A model generated the notes under the pieces. The model did not search any database and was not told where the DNA came from. It was given only the letters and a program-made list of their open reading frames with translations. The position numbers and the translations under genes were made by a program. Source: Saccharopolyspora_D taberi (GTDB lineage Bacteria > Actinomycetota > Actinomycetes > Mycobacteriales > Pseudonocardiaceae). From it: a stretch of DNA of 64,000 bases. The stretch covers positions 186,001 through 250,000 of the forward strand of contig NZ_BAAAUX010000019.1 of the NCBI RefSeq assembly GCF_039534165.1, given 5' to 3'. This document shows, piece by piece, positions 35,645-43,823 of the stretch (the first letter of the stretch is position 1; each line of letters opens with the position of its first letter).

Positions 35645-35681
35645 GCCAGTTCGTGTTCCGCGTAACGGGACACGAACTGGC
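35645..35681. terminator. Hairpin before methyltransferase gene
   Basis: GCCAGTTCGTGTTCC and GGGACACGAACTGGC pair at 14 of 15 positions over a seven-base loop. It lies 70 bp before ATG 35752. As no convincing gene ends here, it may be the relic of a terminator or an operator of the methyltransferase operon. The 35488-35644 stretch shows only unassignable sequence. Confidence 0.45.
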
Positions 35682-35751
35682 GCCAGTCGGATCCCCGTTC
35701 CTACGGTCGGACCACGTGAACAAGACCGGCAGCACAAGGAAGCGGGGACCC

Positions 35752-36591
35752 ATGCGCAGTCCTCCGAACACCCCAAGGAATCCCTCCGAAGATTCCCCCT
35801 ACGTGCTGGGAAACGACGCAGAGCAGGCCACGTACCGGTTCGCGGCCCTGGAAGGCTGCTATGACGGTGTTTCGCGGCAACGACTGGCCGAGACCGGCCT
35901 CGGCTCCGGATGGCGCTGCTGGGAGGTCGGCGCCGGAGGCGGGGCGTTGGCCGGCTGGTTGTCCGACCAGGTCGCGGCCACCGGCCAGGTCGTCGCCACC
36001 GATGTCGCCCCGAGCCACCTTGGGTGGCTGCGCGAGCGTGCGAACGTGCAGGTGATGACGCACGACGTGGTCCGCGAAGATCCTCCGGAGAAGGACTTCG
36101 ATCTGATCCACGCCCGGTTGGTGCTGTTGCATCTGCCGCAGCGGGAGGCGGTGGTGCCCCGGTTGGCCGCTGCGCTGGCTCCGGGCGGTTGGCTGGTGGT
36201 GGAGGAGTTCGACTGCGCCTGGACCCCGGTGATGTCCGCGCCCAGCCGGGAGGCGTCGGCGTTGTTCGAGCGGATACAGGCAGCCTTCCTGCGGGTGCTG
36301 CGCCAGGCGGGTGCGGATCCGTTGTGGGGGCGCAAAATCTACTCCGCACTGCTCCGGAGCGGACTCGAGGAGGTCTCGTCCACCACCTTCGCCCAGGCGT
36401 GGCACGGCGGCGGGAGCGGCGTCGAACTGCATCGCGCCAACACCCGACAGCTCCACTCCGAACTCGCAGCGACCGGCATACGAAACGAGGAACTGCGGGA
36501 CTACTGGAACCTGCTCGATGATCCGAATTTCGCCGTCAACTCCTACCCGATGATCAGCGCCCGTGGGCGACGACCACGGACACCGCCATGA
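35752..36591 (+). CDS. Class I SAM-dependent methyltransferase
   Basis: 279 residues from ATG 35752 (GGGGA site). Motif I is WEVGAGGGALAGWL, with VVATDVAPSHLGWL (acidic residue binding ribose) and motif IV/V DFDLIHARLVLLHLPQRE, PGGWLVVEEFD. It resembles small-molecule O/N/C-methyltransferases of the UbiE type. Its stop overlaps the start of the salicylate synthase gene as ATGA, so the two products very likely act together, possibly on salicylate or a product made from it. No other pathway gene adjoins. Confidence 0.85.
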   Translation: MRSPPNTPRNPSEDSPYVLGNDAEQATYRFAALEGCYDGVSRQRLAETGLGSGWRCWEVGAGGGALAGWLSDQVAATGQVVATDVAPSHLGWLRERANVQVMTHDVVREDPPEKDFDLIHARLVLLHLPQREAVVPRLAAALAPGGWLVVEEFDCAWTPVMSAPSREASALFERIQAAFLRVLRQAGADPLWGRKIYSALLRSGLEEVSSTTFAQAWHGGGSGVELHRANTRQLHSELAATGIRNEELRDYWNLLDDPNFAVNSYPMISARGRRPRTPP

Positions 36592-37898
36592 TCGAACCGG
36601 CACCCACCAGCACCGCTGCCGCGGCCGGTGCCGTGGCGCTCATCCAGGAAGGGCTCTTCGACACATACATGCTCTACGAGCGTGCGGGAACGTGGACCGT
36701 CGCCGGAGGAGATCACGCCACCGTCACTCTGGACGCCGAGCACGTCCGCGTGCGCCACGAGGGCAGCGACCGCCGCTGGAGGTGGCGCTCCCAACCCCTG
36801 GTCCGCCTGGGCGAGGCGCTGGCCGCCGTGCCGATGCCCACCGGCACCGCCTACGGCTGGCTGGCGTTCGAGATCGCCCAACTCCTGGCAGGCCGACCCG
36901 ACCTGGCCGGGACCGCCGACCTCGCACACGTGGTCGTGCCCCGTGCCGAAGCGCGGATCAGTCACAACGGAGCGACGATCACCTGCCCGGACCCGGACCT
37001 ACGGGACCGCATCCACGACGTGCTGACCACCGCTGCGCCAGCGCCGCGCGCCTCGACCGCCAAAGTGGACATCGAGCAGGACAGCACTTCATACCAGGCA
37101 GCGGTGGCCGACGCCGTGCGGACCATCCAGCGCGGTTTCTTCCGGAAAGTCATTCTGTCCCGGCAGGTCCCAGTGGACGCAGGGATCGACTTCCCGCGGA
37201 CCTACCTGCGTGGCCGGGCGGCCAACACCCCGGCCCGATCGTTCCTGCTCGACCTCGGAGGACGCCGCGCGACCGGATTCTGCCCCGAAACGATCCTGGA
37301 AACCGGCGCCGACGGCCTGGTCTCCACCCAACCCCTGGCCGGAACCCGGTCCCTCGGCAACGGTGCGGTCGACGACCACCGCTTGCGCGCCGAACTCCTC
37401 GCCGATCCGAAGGAAGTTTACGAGCACGCCGTGTCCGTCAAGCTGGCCTACGACGAGCTGTCCCGCGTGTGTGTCCCGGAGACCGTGGTGGTCAACGACC
37501 TGATGTCGGTCAAGCCGCGCGGCGGCGTGCAGCATCTCGGATCACGAGTGCGCGGCTACCTGGATGCCGGCCGCACCGCCTGGGAGGCGTTGGAGGCCGT
37601 CTATCCGGCAGTCACCGCCTCCGGCATCCCCAAGTCCGCGGCCTGCGAATACATTGCGCGCACCGAATCCCGTCCGCGGGGCCTGTATTCGGGAGCGGTG
37701 GTGATGGCCACTCAGGATGGCGCGCTGGACGCCGGACTGGTGCTGCGCAGCCTGTTCGAGGAGAAGGGCCGCCGGTGGCTGCAGGCGGGCGCGGGCATCA
37801 CCGCCGCGTCCCGGCCGGAACGCGAGTACGAGGAGACCTGCGAAAAGCTGCGCAGCATCGCGCCGTACCTGGTGGAAAACCGCAGACCGGTCCTGTGA
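36588..37898 (+). CDS. Salicylate synthase (MbtI/Irp9 type)
   Basis: 436 residues of the chorismate-using MST family. The match to MbtI is extensive: TYMLYERAGTWTVA near the N-terminus, KVILSRQVPV, NTPARSFLLDLGGRRATGFCPE, LAGTRSLGNG, KEVYEHAVSVKLAYDEL, VQHLGSRVRG, VTASGIPKSAACEYI and GLYSGAVVM, WLQAGAGI. These enzymes convert chorismate to isochorismate and then salicylate plus pyruvate (Mg-dependent) for siderophores such as mycobactin or yersiniabactin. Here there is no NRPS or adenylation partner nearby; only the coupled methyltransferase. The 240 bases after it contain no gene. Confidence 0.88.
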   Translation: MIEPAPTSTAAAAGAVALIQEGLFDTYMLYERAGTWTVAGGDHATVTLDAEHVRVRHEGSDRRWRWRSQPLVRLGEALAAVPMPTGTAYGWLAFEIAQLLAGRPDLAGTADLAHVVVPRAEARISHNGATITCPDPDLRDRIHDVLTTAAPAPRASTAKVDIEQDSTSYQAAVADAVRTIQRGFFRKVILSRQVPVDAGIDFPRTYLRGRAANTPARSFLLDLGGRRATGFCPETILETGADGLVSTQPLAGTRSLGNGAVDDHRLRAELLADPKEVYEHAVSVKLAYDELSRVCVPETVVVNDLMSVKPRGGVQHLGSRVRGYLDAGRTAWEALEAVYPAVTASGIPKSAACEYIARTESRPRGLYSGAVVMATQDGALDAGLVLRSLFEEKGRRWLQAGAGITAASRPEREYEETCEKLRSIAPYLVENRRPVL

Positions 37899-38137
37899 AC
37901 GCGGGATGACCGTCGTGGCAGCGCGGGAAATGTCCGCCGGGTCTCCTCCCCCGCCCAACCGCCCACGATCCTGTCTCCTCGCAACTACCCGCGACTGCGC
38001 GTTTCGGCTGGTCAGCACACGCATTCGAACGTAACGCGGCCGCCGGGGCGCGTACACTCCGTCCCAGCGCATCCGGCCGGAACAGCATCACCGATTTCGC
38101 AGTTTCCCGCCGATCCGGAGCTGAAAGGATCCGTCCG

Positions 38138-38962
38138 ATGGTCCACGAACACGAAACCGCGAAGGGACCGGATCTTCAGCCTGCCAACCGGAATCGGACG
38201 ATAGGCCGGGTTGTCGCGATCCTCAAAGCCGTCCGGGAAAGCGGCGGACCGGCCACGCTTTCCGGTCTTTGCCGGGCGACCGGCCTGCCCAAGAGCACCG
38301 TCCACCGGCTGTTGGCCGAGCTCCACGCCCACGGAGCGGTACGCAGGGACGGTGACCAGTACCTGCTGGGGCCGGTGATGCTGAGCATGCTCTCCAGCCG
38401 CGATCACCGCGAGATCAAGTTGTTGCGGCGGGCGATCAAGCCCGTGCTGGCCGAGTTGTACGAGGAGACTCACCATCTCGTCGGCCTCGGAATACCGGGC
38501 GAAGTGACGGTCGAATTCGTCGACACGGTCTACGGCCGCCAATACGGACACGTGATCAATCGGATCGAGGAAGCGTCATTCCTGCACACCAGCGCCGCCG
38601 GCAAGATCTTCCTCGCCTATGATTCCGACCTGACCTCGAGCTTCGGGGTGCGGGCGGGATGGCATTCGGCCGGACTCGGCCATCACCTGCTGCCACCCGA
38701 TTTGCAGGCCGAACTCGTGGAAATCCGGCGGCGCGGTGTGTCGACGAGCATGGGCGGCCCGAGCCCGGGCATCACCGCGGTCGCGGCCCCGATCTTCACG
38801 CGCAGCCAACGCCCGGTCGCGGCACTGAGCGTCGGAGCTCACCACAAGAAGTTCGACATGCCACGAACGCAAAGCCTACTGCGCCACGCCGCGATCCGGG
38901 CCCGCGTGGCCCTGACCCAGTACTCGGCGCTCAACCAGAGCCAACCCGGCGGACACCGGTGA
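38138..38962 (+). CDS. IclR-family transcriptional regulator
   Basis: 274 residues. N-terminal winged helix: TIGRVVAILKAVRESGGPATLSGLCRATGLPKSTVHRLLAELHAHGAVRRDGDQYLLG. The IclR effector domain follows, with LHTSAAGKIFLAYD and PSPGITAVAAPIFTRSQRPVAALSV. A GAAAGGATC site precedes ATG 38138. It has no obvious partner: downstream is a decayed amine oxidase on the other strand, upstream the salicylate synthase operon. It may have regulated the lost gene. Confidence 0.9.
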   Translation: MVHEHETAKGPDLQPANRNRTIGRVVAILKAVRESGGPATLSGLCRATGLPKSTVHRLLAELHAHGAVRRDGDQYLLGPVMLSMLSSRDHREIKLLRRAIKPVLAELYEETHHLVGLGIPGEVTVEFVDTVYGRQYGHVINRIEEASFLHTSAAGKIFLAYDSDLTSSFGVRAGWHSAGLGHHLLPPDLQAELVEIRRRGVSTSMGGPSPGITAVAAPIFTRSQRPVAALSVGAHHKKFDMPRTQSLLRHAAIRARVALTQYSALNQSQPGGHR

Positions 38963-39007
38963 CGCGTGCACGACCGGTTTGGCTCACGGGCAACCCGAAA
39001 CTCGTTG

Positions 39008-39160
39008 TCACGCGGCGGGGTTGAGCACGAGGTAGCCGTCGATGCGGCAGATGGTGTCGGCGTCCGGGTCGCGCATGCCGCCGCGGACGGCTCCCTCGAT
39101 GTGGCGAGCGTAGCCGCGGTCGGTTTCGGTGGAAGCCCACTGGATGCGTCCTTCAGCGGC
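39008..39160 (-). pseudogene. Flavin monoamine oxidase, C-terminal remnant
   Basis: On the minus strand, the frame ending at TGA 39008-39010 reads RIQWASTETDRGYARHIEGA then VRGGMRDPDADTICRIDGYL. GRIxWAxTET and GYxxGAVRSG are the conserved C-terminal FAD-contact motifs of amine oxidases. A stop codon precedes the segment and the remaining ~400 residues are absent, so only the gene's tail survives. Confidence 0.6.
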
Positions 39161-39196
39161 GCCGTGTCAGTGCATGACCCGGCGGTGACGGTGTGC

Positions 39197-40390
39197 TCAT
39201 GGCGTGCGTTCGTGGTGCCAGACGAGCCCGCCGGCCGCAAGCGATGCGACAGCAAGAACGGCAGCGAAGATGGTCGATCCGGTAGTGAATCCGAGGGCGT
39301 CGCTGAGGTAGCCGGTGCCCACGGGCAGCAGGGCGGCGGGGATGTAGCCGCCGAAGTTGAGCAGCGCATTGGCCTCGGCGCGCCGTCGTTCGGGTACGTG
39401 TGCGCTGATCATGGTGAGCCCGCCGAGCTGGCCCAGGCCCTGTGCGGCTCCGGCGAGTACGGCGGTGACGACGATCGCTGGGACCCAACGCGCGTACACG
39501 GCGACGAGCAGTGCGGCCATGCAGGCGAGTGCCGTGACCGTGCCGGTGAGCAGGATGGCGCGGACACCGAGCCGCCTTGCGGCGAACTGGACGGTAGTGG
39601 CGGCGCCGAACATGACGAACGCGGTCGCCCCGGCGAGTAGTCGGTTGCTGGTGCCAAGCACGCCAGCGAGCAGCGCCGGGCCGAGCGAGAGCATGAACGA
39701 GGTCGAGGTGATGCCCGGGGCGAAGACAGCAATGCCCAGAGCGAGGTGCTTGCGGTGAGCGCGGGGAATCGCGGGTACGCGCACCCAGCCGCCTGTGCCA
39801 GGTCCAGCCGGGCGCTGGAGCGGGAGGCGACCGACCACGATGGCGGCGCTGAGCAGCAGTGCCGCAGACAGCACGAAGATCGTCACTGTGGGCCCGGGCA
39901 GGGTTTCCGACAGCGTTCCGGCGAGTAGCGGCCCGAGGCCGGCGCCGAAGACCATGGCGGTGGAGGCGGCGAGCGTGGCGGTGCGGGCACGTTCGGGTCC
40001 ACCGACGTCGACGACGGCTGCCATGCCCGCGGACACGGTGATGCCGACCGCGATCCCGGCCAGCAGCCGGGCGATCGCCAGTGCGAGCACCGAGGTGGCG
40101 GTCGCGAACAGCGCACAGGCGACCAGCGCGAGCAGCACACCGGGCAGGACAACGGGTTTGCGGCCGAGCCGGTCGGAGGCGCGGCCCGCCACCAGCAGCG
40201 CGGCCAGCAGCCCGGCGATGTAGGCGGCGAAGATCACCGTGAGGGTGCCGGCGGAGAAGCCCAGCCGGTGCTGCCACAGCACATACAGCGGAGTGGGCGC
40301 GTTCGACAGCACAAACACCGCGGTGACCGGCCACGCTGCGAGCCAGGGGTTGCCTGCGCGGGGTGGCGCGGCGTCGGTGACGGCGACCAT
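39197..40390 (-). CDS. MFS transporter
   Basis: 397 residues with twelve predicted helices. The signature ASDRLGRKPVVLPG (motif A, loop 2-3) is intact, and a motif C-like segment reads MVFGAGLGPLLAGTLSE. It is divergent from an ArsR-type regulator whose presumed operator fills the 95-bp gap and overlaps its promoter, implying tight repression and ligand-induced expression. The substrate is unknown. Confidence 0.88.
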   Translation of the reverse strand: MVAVTDAAPPRAGNPWLAAWPVTAVFVLSNAPTPLYVLWQHRLGFSAGTLTVIFAAYIAGLLAALLVAGRASDRLGRKPVVLPGVLLALVACALFATATSVLALAIARLLAGIAVGITVSAGMAAVVDVGGPERARTATLAASTAMVFGAGLGPLLAGTLSETLPGPTVTIFVLSAALLLSAAIVVGRLPLQRPAGPGTGGWVRVPAIPRAHRKHLALGIAVFAPGITSTSFMLSLGPALLAGVLGTSNRLLAGATAFVMFGAATTVQFAARRLGVRAILLTGTVTALACMAALLVAVYARWVPAIVVTAVLAGAAQGLGQLGGLTMISAHVPERRRAEANALLNFGGYIPAALLPVGTGYLSDALGFTTGSTIFAAVLAVASLAAGGLVWHHERTP

Positions 40391-40397
40391 CGGTCCT

Positions 40398-40468
40398 CCA
40401 GTACGAATTAAGTCGAACTAATACGAGTCAACTCGAACATAGCAGCAGTTCGACTCAAGTCGTACTGG
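40398..40468. promoter_or_regulatory. Multi-copy palindromic operator between MFS and ArsR genes
   Basis: A 21-bp arm at 40398-40418 (CCAGTACGAATTAAGTCGAA and one further C) is inverted at 40448-40468 with 19 of 21 matches. A third related copy, ACGAGTCAACTCGAAC, lies between them. The unit (A/T)CGA(G/A)TCnA(A/C)TCGA is repeated through the whole gap. This dense symmetric array covers both promoters and is the probable ArsR binding region. Confidence 0.8.
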
Positions 40469-40485
40469 AGTGGTTGAATGTGGGC

Positions 40486-40860
40486 ATGAGCACGTCAACG
40501 GCGCCCGCCCCGGATGTACCGCCCGCCGAACTGCCGCCGCCGCTGCCCGAGCCTGCACGTGAGGAGCTGCGGCTGGAGGTCGTGCTGGGTGCGCTGAGCG
40601 ATCCCCTGCGGCTGACGATCGTCCGCAAGCTGCTGCTGGAGCGCGAGTCCTACGACCATCCGTGTGGCTGGTTCGGGCTGGACCGACCGAAGTCGTCGCT
40701 GACCCACCACTTCAAGGCGTTGCGGGACGCCGGCATCCTGCGGCAACGACAGTACGGACTGGAACGGCGCAGCCGCGTGCGTACCGAGGACCTCGACGCG
40801 CGCTTCCCCGGCCTGCTGGACCTCGTCGCAGCTTGGAAACCCGTATCCGACCGGGGCTGA
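40486..40860 (+). CDS. ArsR-family winged-helix regulator
   Basis: 124 residues from ATG 40486. After a proline-rich start comes LRLEVVLGALSDPLRLTIVRKLLLERE, then the recognition region RPKSSLTHHFKALRDAGILRQRQYG and the wing RRSRVRTEDLDARFPGLLDL. No ArsR metal-binding cysteine pair is evident, so it probably senses an organic ligand. It is divergent from the MFS gene across the palindrome array. The ArsR fragment at 24374 is a close paralogue also tied to an MFS gene. Confidence 0.88.
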   Translation: MSTSTAPAPDVPPAELPPPLPEPAREELRLEVVLGALSDPLRLTIVRKLLLERESYDHPCGWFGLDRPKSSLTHHFKALRDAGILRQRQYGLERRSRVRTEDLDARFPGLLDLVAAWKPVSDRG

Positions 40861-41014
40861 CCCCCTGTGAGGGCGCGGAAGGACGGCTGCGGCCGTTCGC
40901 CGTGATCTACGCTGAGCCGTGACAGCTCAGCAGCCTGTGCCGAGGCCATCCGCCAGGACACCCGAAAGCGGTGCAGGCCCCTGGTTTTCGCCGCGAGCGG
41001 CGACAGGCGACGAG

Positions 41015-41047
41015 TCCCTTCGGGTGGTCACCGAACACCCGAAGGGA
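41015..41047. terminator. Bidirectional terminator between ArsR and hydrolase genes
   Basis: TCCCTTCGGGTG and CACCCGAAGGGA form a perfect 12-bp stem with a nine-base loop between two convergent genes. Confidence 0.8.
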
Positions 41048-41055
41048 CATCGGTG

Positions 41056-42045
41056 TCACCGCAGCCAGTCGGTGACCTCCTGGAGGAACTCGGCCCTGCC
41101 CTTCTCCGGGCGGTCCAAGTGCACGTAGTGCGTGGCGCCTGCCAGCGTCACCGCACGCACCTCCTTCGCCGCGGTCAGGTCCGCCGCCAGCGTCGTCAGG
41201 TCGGCCGGCCGGGACCAGAAGTCGTACTCACCGCGCAACACCAGCGTCCGCGCCCGGATCCGTTGCGCGTCCCACAGTTGAGTACCGTTCGCCAGTTGGT
41301 GGCTGTCGACCATGGCGCCGGTCGGCGCGCGGAAACTCGGCGGGTCGCGGTCCTCGGACGTCGGGTCGCTCGCCAGCGCTTCATCCACATAGGACTGTGC
41401 GACGCGCGGGTCGCGCCACTCGGTCTTGTCCGGCACCGGGATACTCGAATCCCACGCGGGCAGCAGCTGGGCCGCCGTGCTCAACCGGTACGCCTCGGTC
41501 GGCGGCGGCGCGTCGAACATCGGGTGGCCCGCGGTCGCGCCGTACAGACTGCTGTGCACCACGAGGTTCGCCACCCGGTGCGGGTGCTCACTCGCGTACC
41601 ACGCCGCCCAGTGCCCACCGGTCGCCCAGCCGACCAGGTCCACCTGTCCGGCACGCAGCCACCGCACCACGGCGTCGATGTCCTTGACGACCTGCTCACC
41701 GGTCACCAGGGGCGGGTTCGCCTCGGGCGGCCCGGTCATGGCCGGCGGACGGGTCGAGCCGCCGTACCCGGTGGCGTCCAGGACGAACACGCGGTGCCCG
41801 TCACGTGCGAGGTCCTCGGCGAGTGAGCCGCCCTGCACCGGCAGGTCGAACGACGCGACACCTGGCACCCGCGCGCCGTGCAGAAGGACCACCGGCCGCG
41901 CCCGCTTTGCCGATTCGAGCCGCACCTCCCGGACCTGGAGGGTGCCCGCGCCGCCCGGTATGTCCCAGTCGGAGCGCACGAGATGATCCAGCTCCCCCGC
42001 GGGCAGGAAAGTGGTCAACAACGCTATGACAAGACTCGCGAACAT
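41056..42045 (-). CDS. Exported alpha/beta-hydrolase-fold protein with alanine at nucleophile position
   Basis: 329 residues. The N-terminus MFASLVIALLTTFLPAG is a probable signal peptide or anchor. The fold is clear: VVLLHGARVPG (oxyanion region), VFVLDATGYGGSTRP, the nucleophile elbow VDLVGWATGGHWAAW, LRGEYDFWS (acid) and GATHYVHLDRP (histidine). In the G-x-Nu-x-G elbow the nucleophile slot holds Ala141, so a Ser/Cys/Asp hydrolase mechanism seems impossible unless another residue substitutes. It may be a binding protein, a lyase-like variant or inactive. It is divergent from a LysR gene. Confidence 0.82.
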   Translation of the reverse strand: MFASLVIALLTTFLPAGELDHLVRSDWDIPGGAGTLQVREVRLESAKRARPVVLLHGARVPGVASFDLPVQGGSLAEDLARDGHRVFVLDATGYGGSTRPPAMTGPPEANPPLVTGEQVVKDIDAVVRWLRAGQVDLVGWATGGHWAAWYASEHPHRVANLVVHSSLYGATAGHPMFDAPPPTEAYRLSTAAQLLPAWDSSIPVPDKTEWRDPRVAQSYVDEALASDPTSEDRDPPSFRAPTGAMVDSHQLANGTQLWDAQRIRARTLVLRGEYDFWSRPADLTTLAADLTAAKEVRAVTLAGATHYVHLDRPEKGRAEFLQEVTDWLR

Positions 42046-42081
42046 GCCGTCAGGCTGTCACCGCCACGCCAAGATCCGACT

Positions 42082-42095
42082 ATTCTGTGCACAAT
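42082..42095. promoter_or_regulatory. Candidate LysR box
   Basis: ATTCTGTGCACAAT, nearly symmetric around GTGCAC, lies in the 75-bp gap between the hydrolase and LysR genes; the pattern ATT-N8-AAT fits LysR sites. Confidence 0.5.
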
Positions 42096-42120
42096 CCACT
42101 CTCATTAATTCGGTGTCAAT

Positions 42121-43005
42121 ATGGATCTCAAGCACCTGCGCGCCGCCGTCGCGGTCGCCGACCACCTCCACTTCGGACGCGCCGCCGCCGCGCTCGGCGT
42201 GGCCCAGCCACCGCTCTCCCAGCAGATCAAGGCACTCGAGACCGAGCTGGGTGTGCCGCTGTTCCAGCGGACGACCCGCGAGGTGGCGCTGACCGCGGCC
42301 GGCGAGGCGTTCGTCGCCGCCGCCAGGGCGGCGCTGTCCATGGTGGACAGCGCGGCCAGACGGGCGCGGGCGACCGGCCGGGGGGAGGCCGGCGAGCTGG
42401 TGATCGGCATGGTCGGATCCGCGGTCCAGCACCCGCTGCCGACGATCGTCCGCGCGTTCCGTGCGCGCTACCCGGACGTGACGCTGACCTTCCACGTACT
42501 TCCCACTGTCACGCAGGTCGAGCGACTCCGCGTGGCCGCGCTGGACCTCGGGCTGCTGCGCCCACCACTTCCCGGTCCCGGCGACGACCTGGAGCTGGTG
42601 CCCGTGTCACGGGAACCGCTCGTCGCGGTCCTGCCGAACGACCACCAGCTCGCCGGCCGTCGCCGGATCGCGGTGAGCACCCTCGCCAAGGAGCCGTTCG
42701 TGCTGTTCCCCCGGGCACTCGGCCCCGGCCTGCACGACGAGATCACCGCACTGTGCAGACGCGGCGGATTCACCCCGGACATCACCCAGGAAGCGGTGCA
42801 ACTGGCCACGATCGTGGGCCTGGTCGCCGCCGGCTGCGGGGTCAGCATCCTGCCCGGCTCGGCGGCACAACCACGCCCCGAAGTGGTTTTCGTGCCGGTC
42901 AGCCCGCTGGTCCGGCTGGTCGACCTCGCGATCGCGCTACCGAAGGCCAACCGCTCCGTGGCGGCGGCCAACTTCACCGCACTGGCAAGGGACCTGACGC
43001 GCTGA
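42121..43005 (+). CDS. LysR-family transcriptional regulator
   Basis: 294 residues. HTH: HLRAAVAVADHLHFGRAAAALGVAQPPLSQQIKALETELGVPLFQRTTREVALTAAG, of the BenM/CatR-like subgroup (AQPPLSQQI). The effector domain starts at GELVIGMVGSAVQHPLP. The divergent hydrolase gene is the probable target. Confidence 0.9.
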   Translation: MDLKHLRAAVAVADHLHFGRAAAALGVAQPPLSQQIKALETELGVPLFQRTTREVALTAAGEAFVAAARAALSMVDSAARRARATGRGEAGELVIGMVGSAVQHPLPTIVRAFRARYPDVTLTFHVLPTVTQVERLRVAALDLGLLRPPLPGPGDDLELVPVSREPLVAVLPNDHQLAGRRRIAVSTLAKEPFVLFPRALGPGLHDEITALCRRGGFTPDITQEAVQLATIVGLVAAGCGVSILPGSAAQPRPEVVFVPVSPLVRLVDLAIALPKANRSVAAANFTALARDLTR

Positions 43006-43265
43006 CGACGGGCGGAGACAGTCCGGATATCAAGGGCTGCTAAGCGAGCTTTCCAACCACGCCCCGATAGGACTGTCATTCCCAGGCGGCACGAGCGCGG
43101 TCCCCACAGCAGCCCAACGTCAAGCGCAACCGGAACCAGACATGTCCGAACATATCGGGCAGTCCGTCGCACGACCCCGTTTCGCGCCCCGCAGGAACGG
43201 ATCCTCCCAAAAATCGGAGACGGGCCCGCGCGGGCGATCACCACAAGATCCACCCCAGAACACCA

Positions 43266-43310
43266 AACAGCCCGCTGACCTGCGCTTACGAGCATCGTCA
43301 ACGGGCTGTT
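43266..43310 (-). terminator. Long hairpin downstream of tRNA-like element
   Basis: AACAGCCCGCTGAC and GTCAACGGGCTGTT pair at 13 of 14 positions over a 17-base loop. Read on the minus strand it follows the tRNA-like sequence and is trailed by TTTGGTGTTCT, fitting a terminator. Confidence 0.6.
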
Positions 43311-43317
43311 GCGACCG

Positions 43318-43397
43318 TCGGGACGGCGGGATTCGAACCCACGCAGCCGCGTCAAAGACAGCTTGCAAACCGCCACCCTGTGAGGGTTCACGTCCCC
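43318..43397 (-). tRNA. tRNA-like element, degenerate or unusual
   Basis: On the minus strand a T-arm is clear (GTGGG, TTCGAAT, CCCGC), followed by CGTCCCGA. The start, GGGGACG, pairs with that end at six of seven positions, giving an 80-base unit. A 5-bp hairpin (ACCCT/AGGGT) sits at the D-arm position but with a three-base loop, and I cannot draw a standard anticodon arm. No isotype is assigned. It may be a tRNA relic, an attachment-site fragment, or a tRNA whose ends I have misplaced. The surrounding 43006-43823 region contains no convincing protein gene. Confidence 0.3.
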
Positions 43398-43823
43398 GGG
43401 GGACACGACCAATTCGCCCACGCTCTCTACCAGGACACCCGCCTCGTCCTTGACCACTCCCCCGCCACTTCCGCCTCGCTCACCCAGATTTCCGGTAGGG
43501 CGACGCACCGCGGTGGTGGTCCACTAGATCGCGCCACTGCGTCCGATGACCTGGCCGTAGCGGCGCGGCCAGCCGGACGGAATCGTCCCAGCCTCGGCAC
43601 CCGGCTGCCTAGTTCCAGCCCGCTGCCGCCCCTGCCCGATTCCGAACTCGGAAGGACCTCTTCGACTGCGATTCAAGTCACGGTCAGGTCCTGGCCGATC
43701 AGACTCCTTCCCCGCGAACAAGGGAAAAGCCATGCCGGCCAGTCTCGCCGGCAGCTTTGCCGAGCACCTCACCGTAGCTGACAAGTACCTCCTGTGGAGA
43801 AGCAGCGCCTCCGCAGGAGTGAG

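Noticed and set aside
35460..35771. Minus-strand frame upstream of the amidohydrolase (ALRHEVVRAPVLEHGGIVGGQ)
   Set aside because: Some sequence looks protein-like, but no family is recognisable, a hairpin interrupts it and it overlaps the start of the methyltransferase gene.
43142..43453. Plus-strand frame of about 103 codons containing GGIRTH
   Set aside because: Such motifs arise from translating the antisense of tRNA T-arms; it overlaps the tRNA-like element and has no other support.
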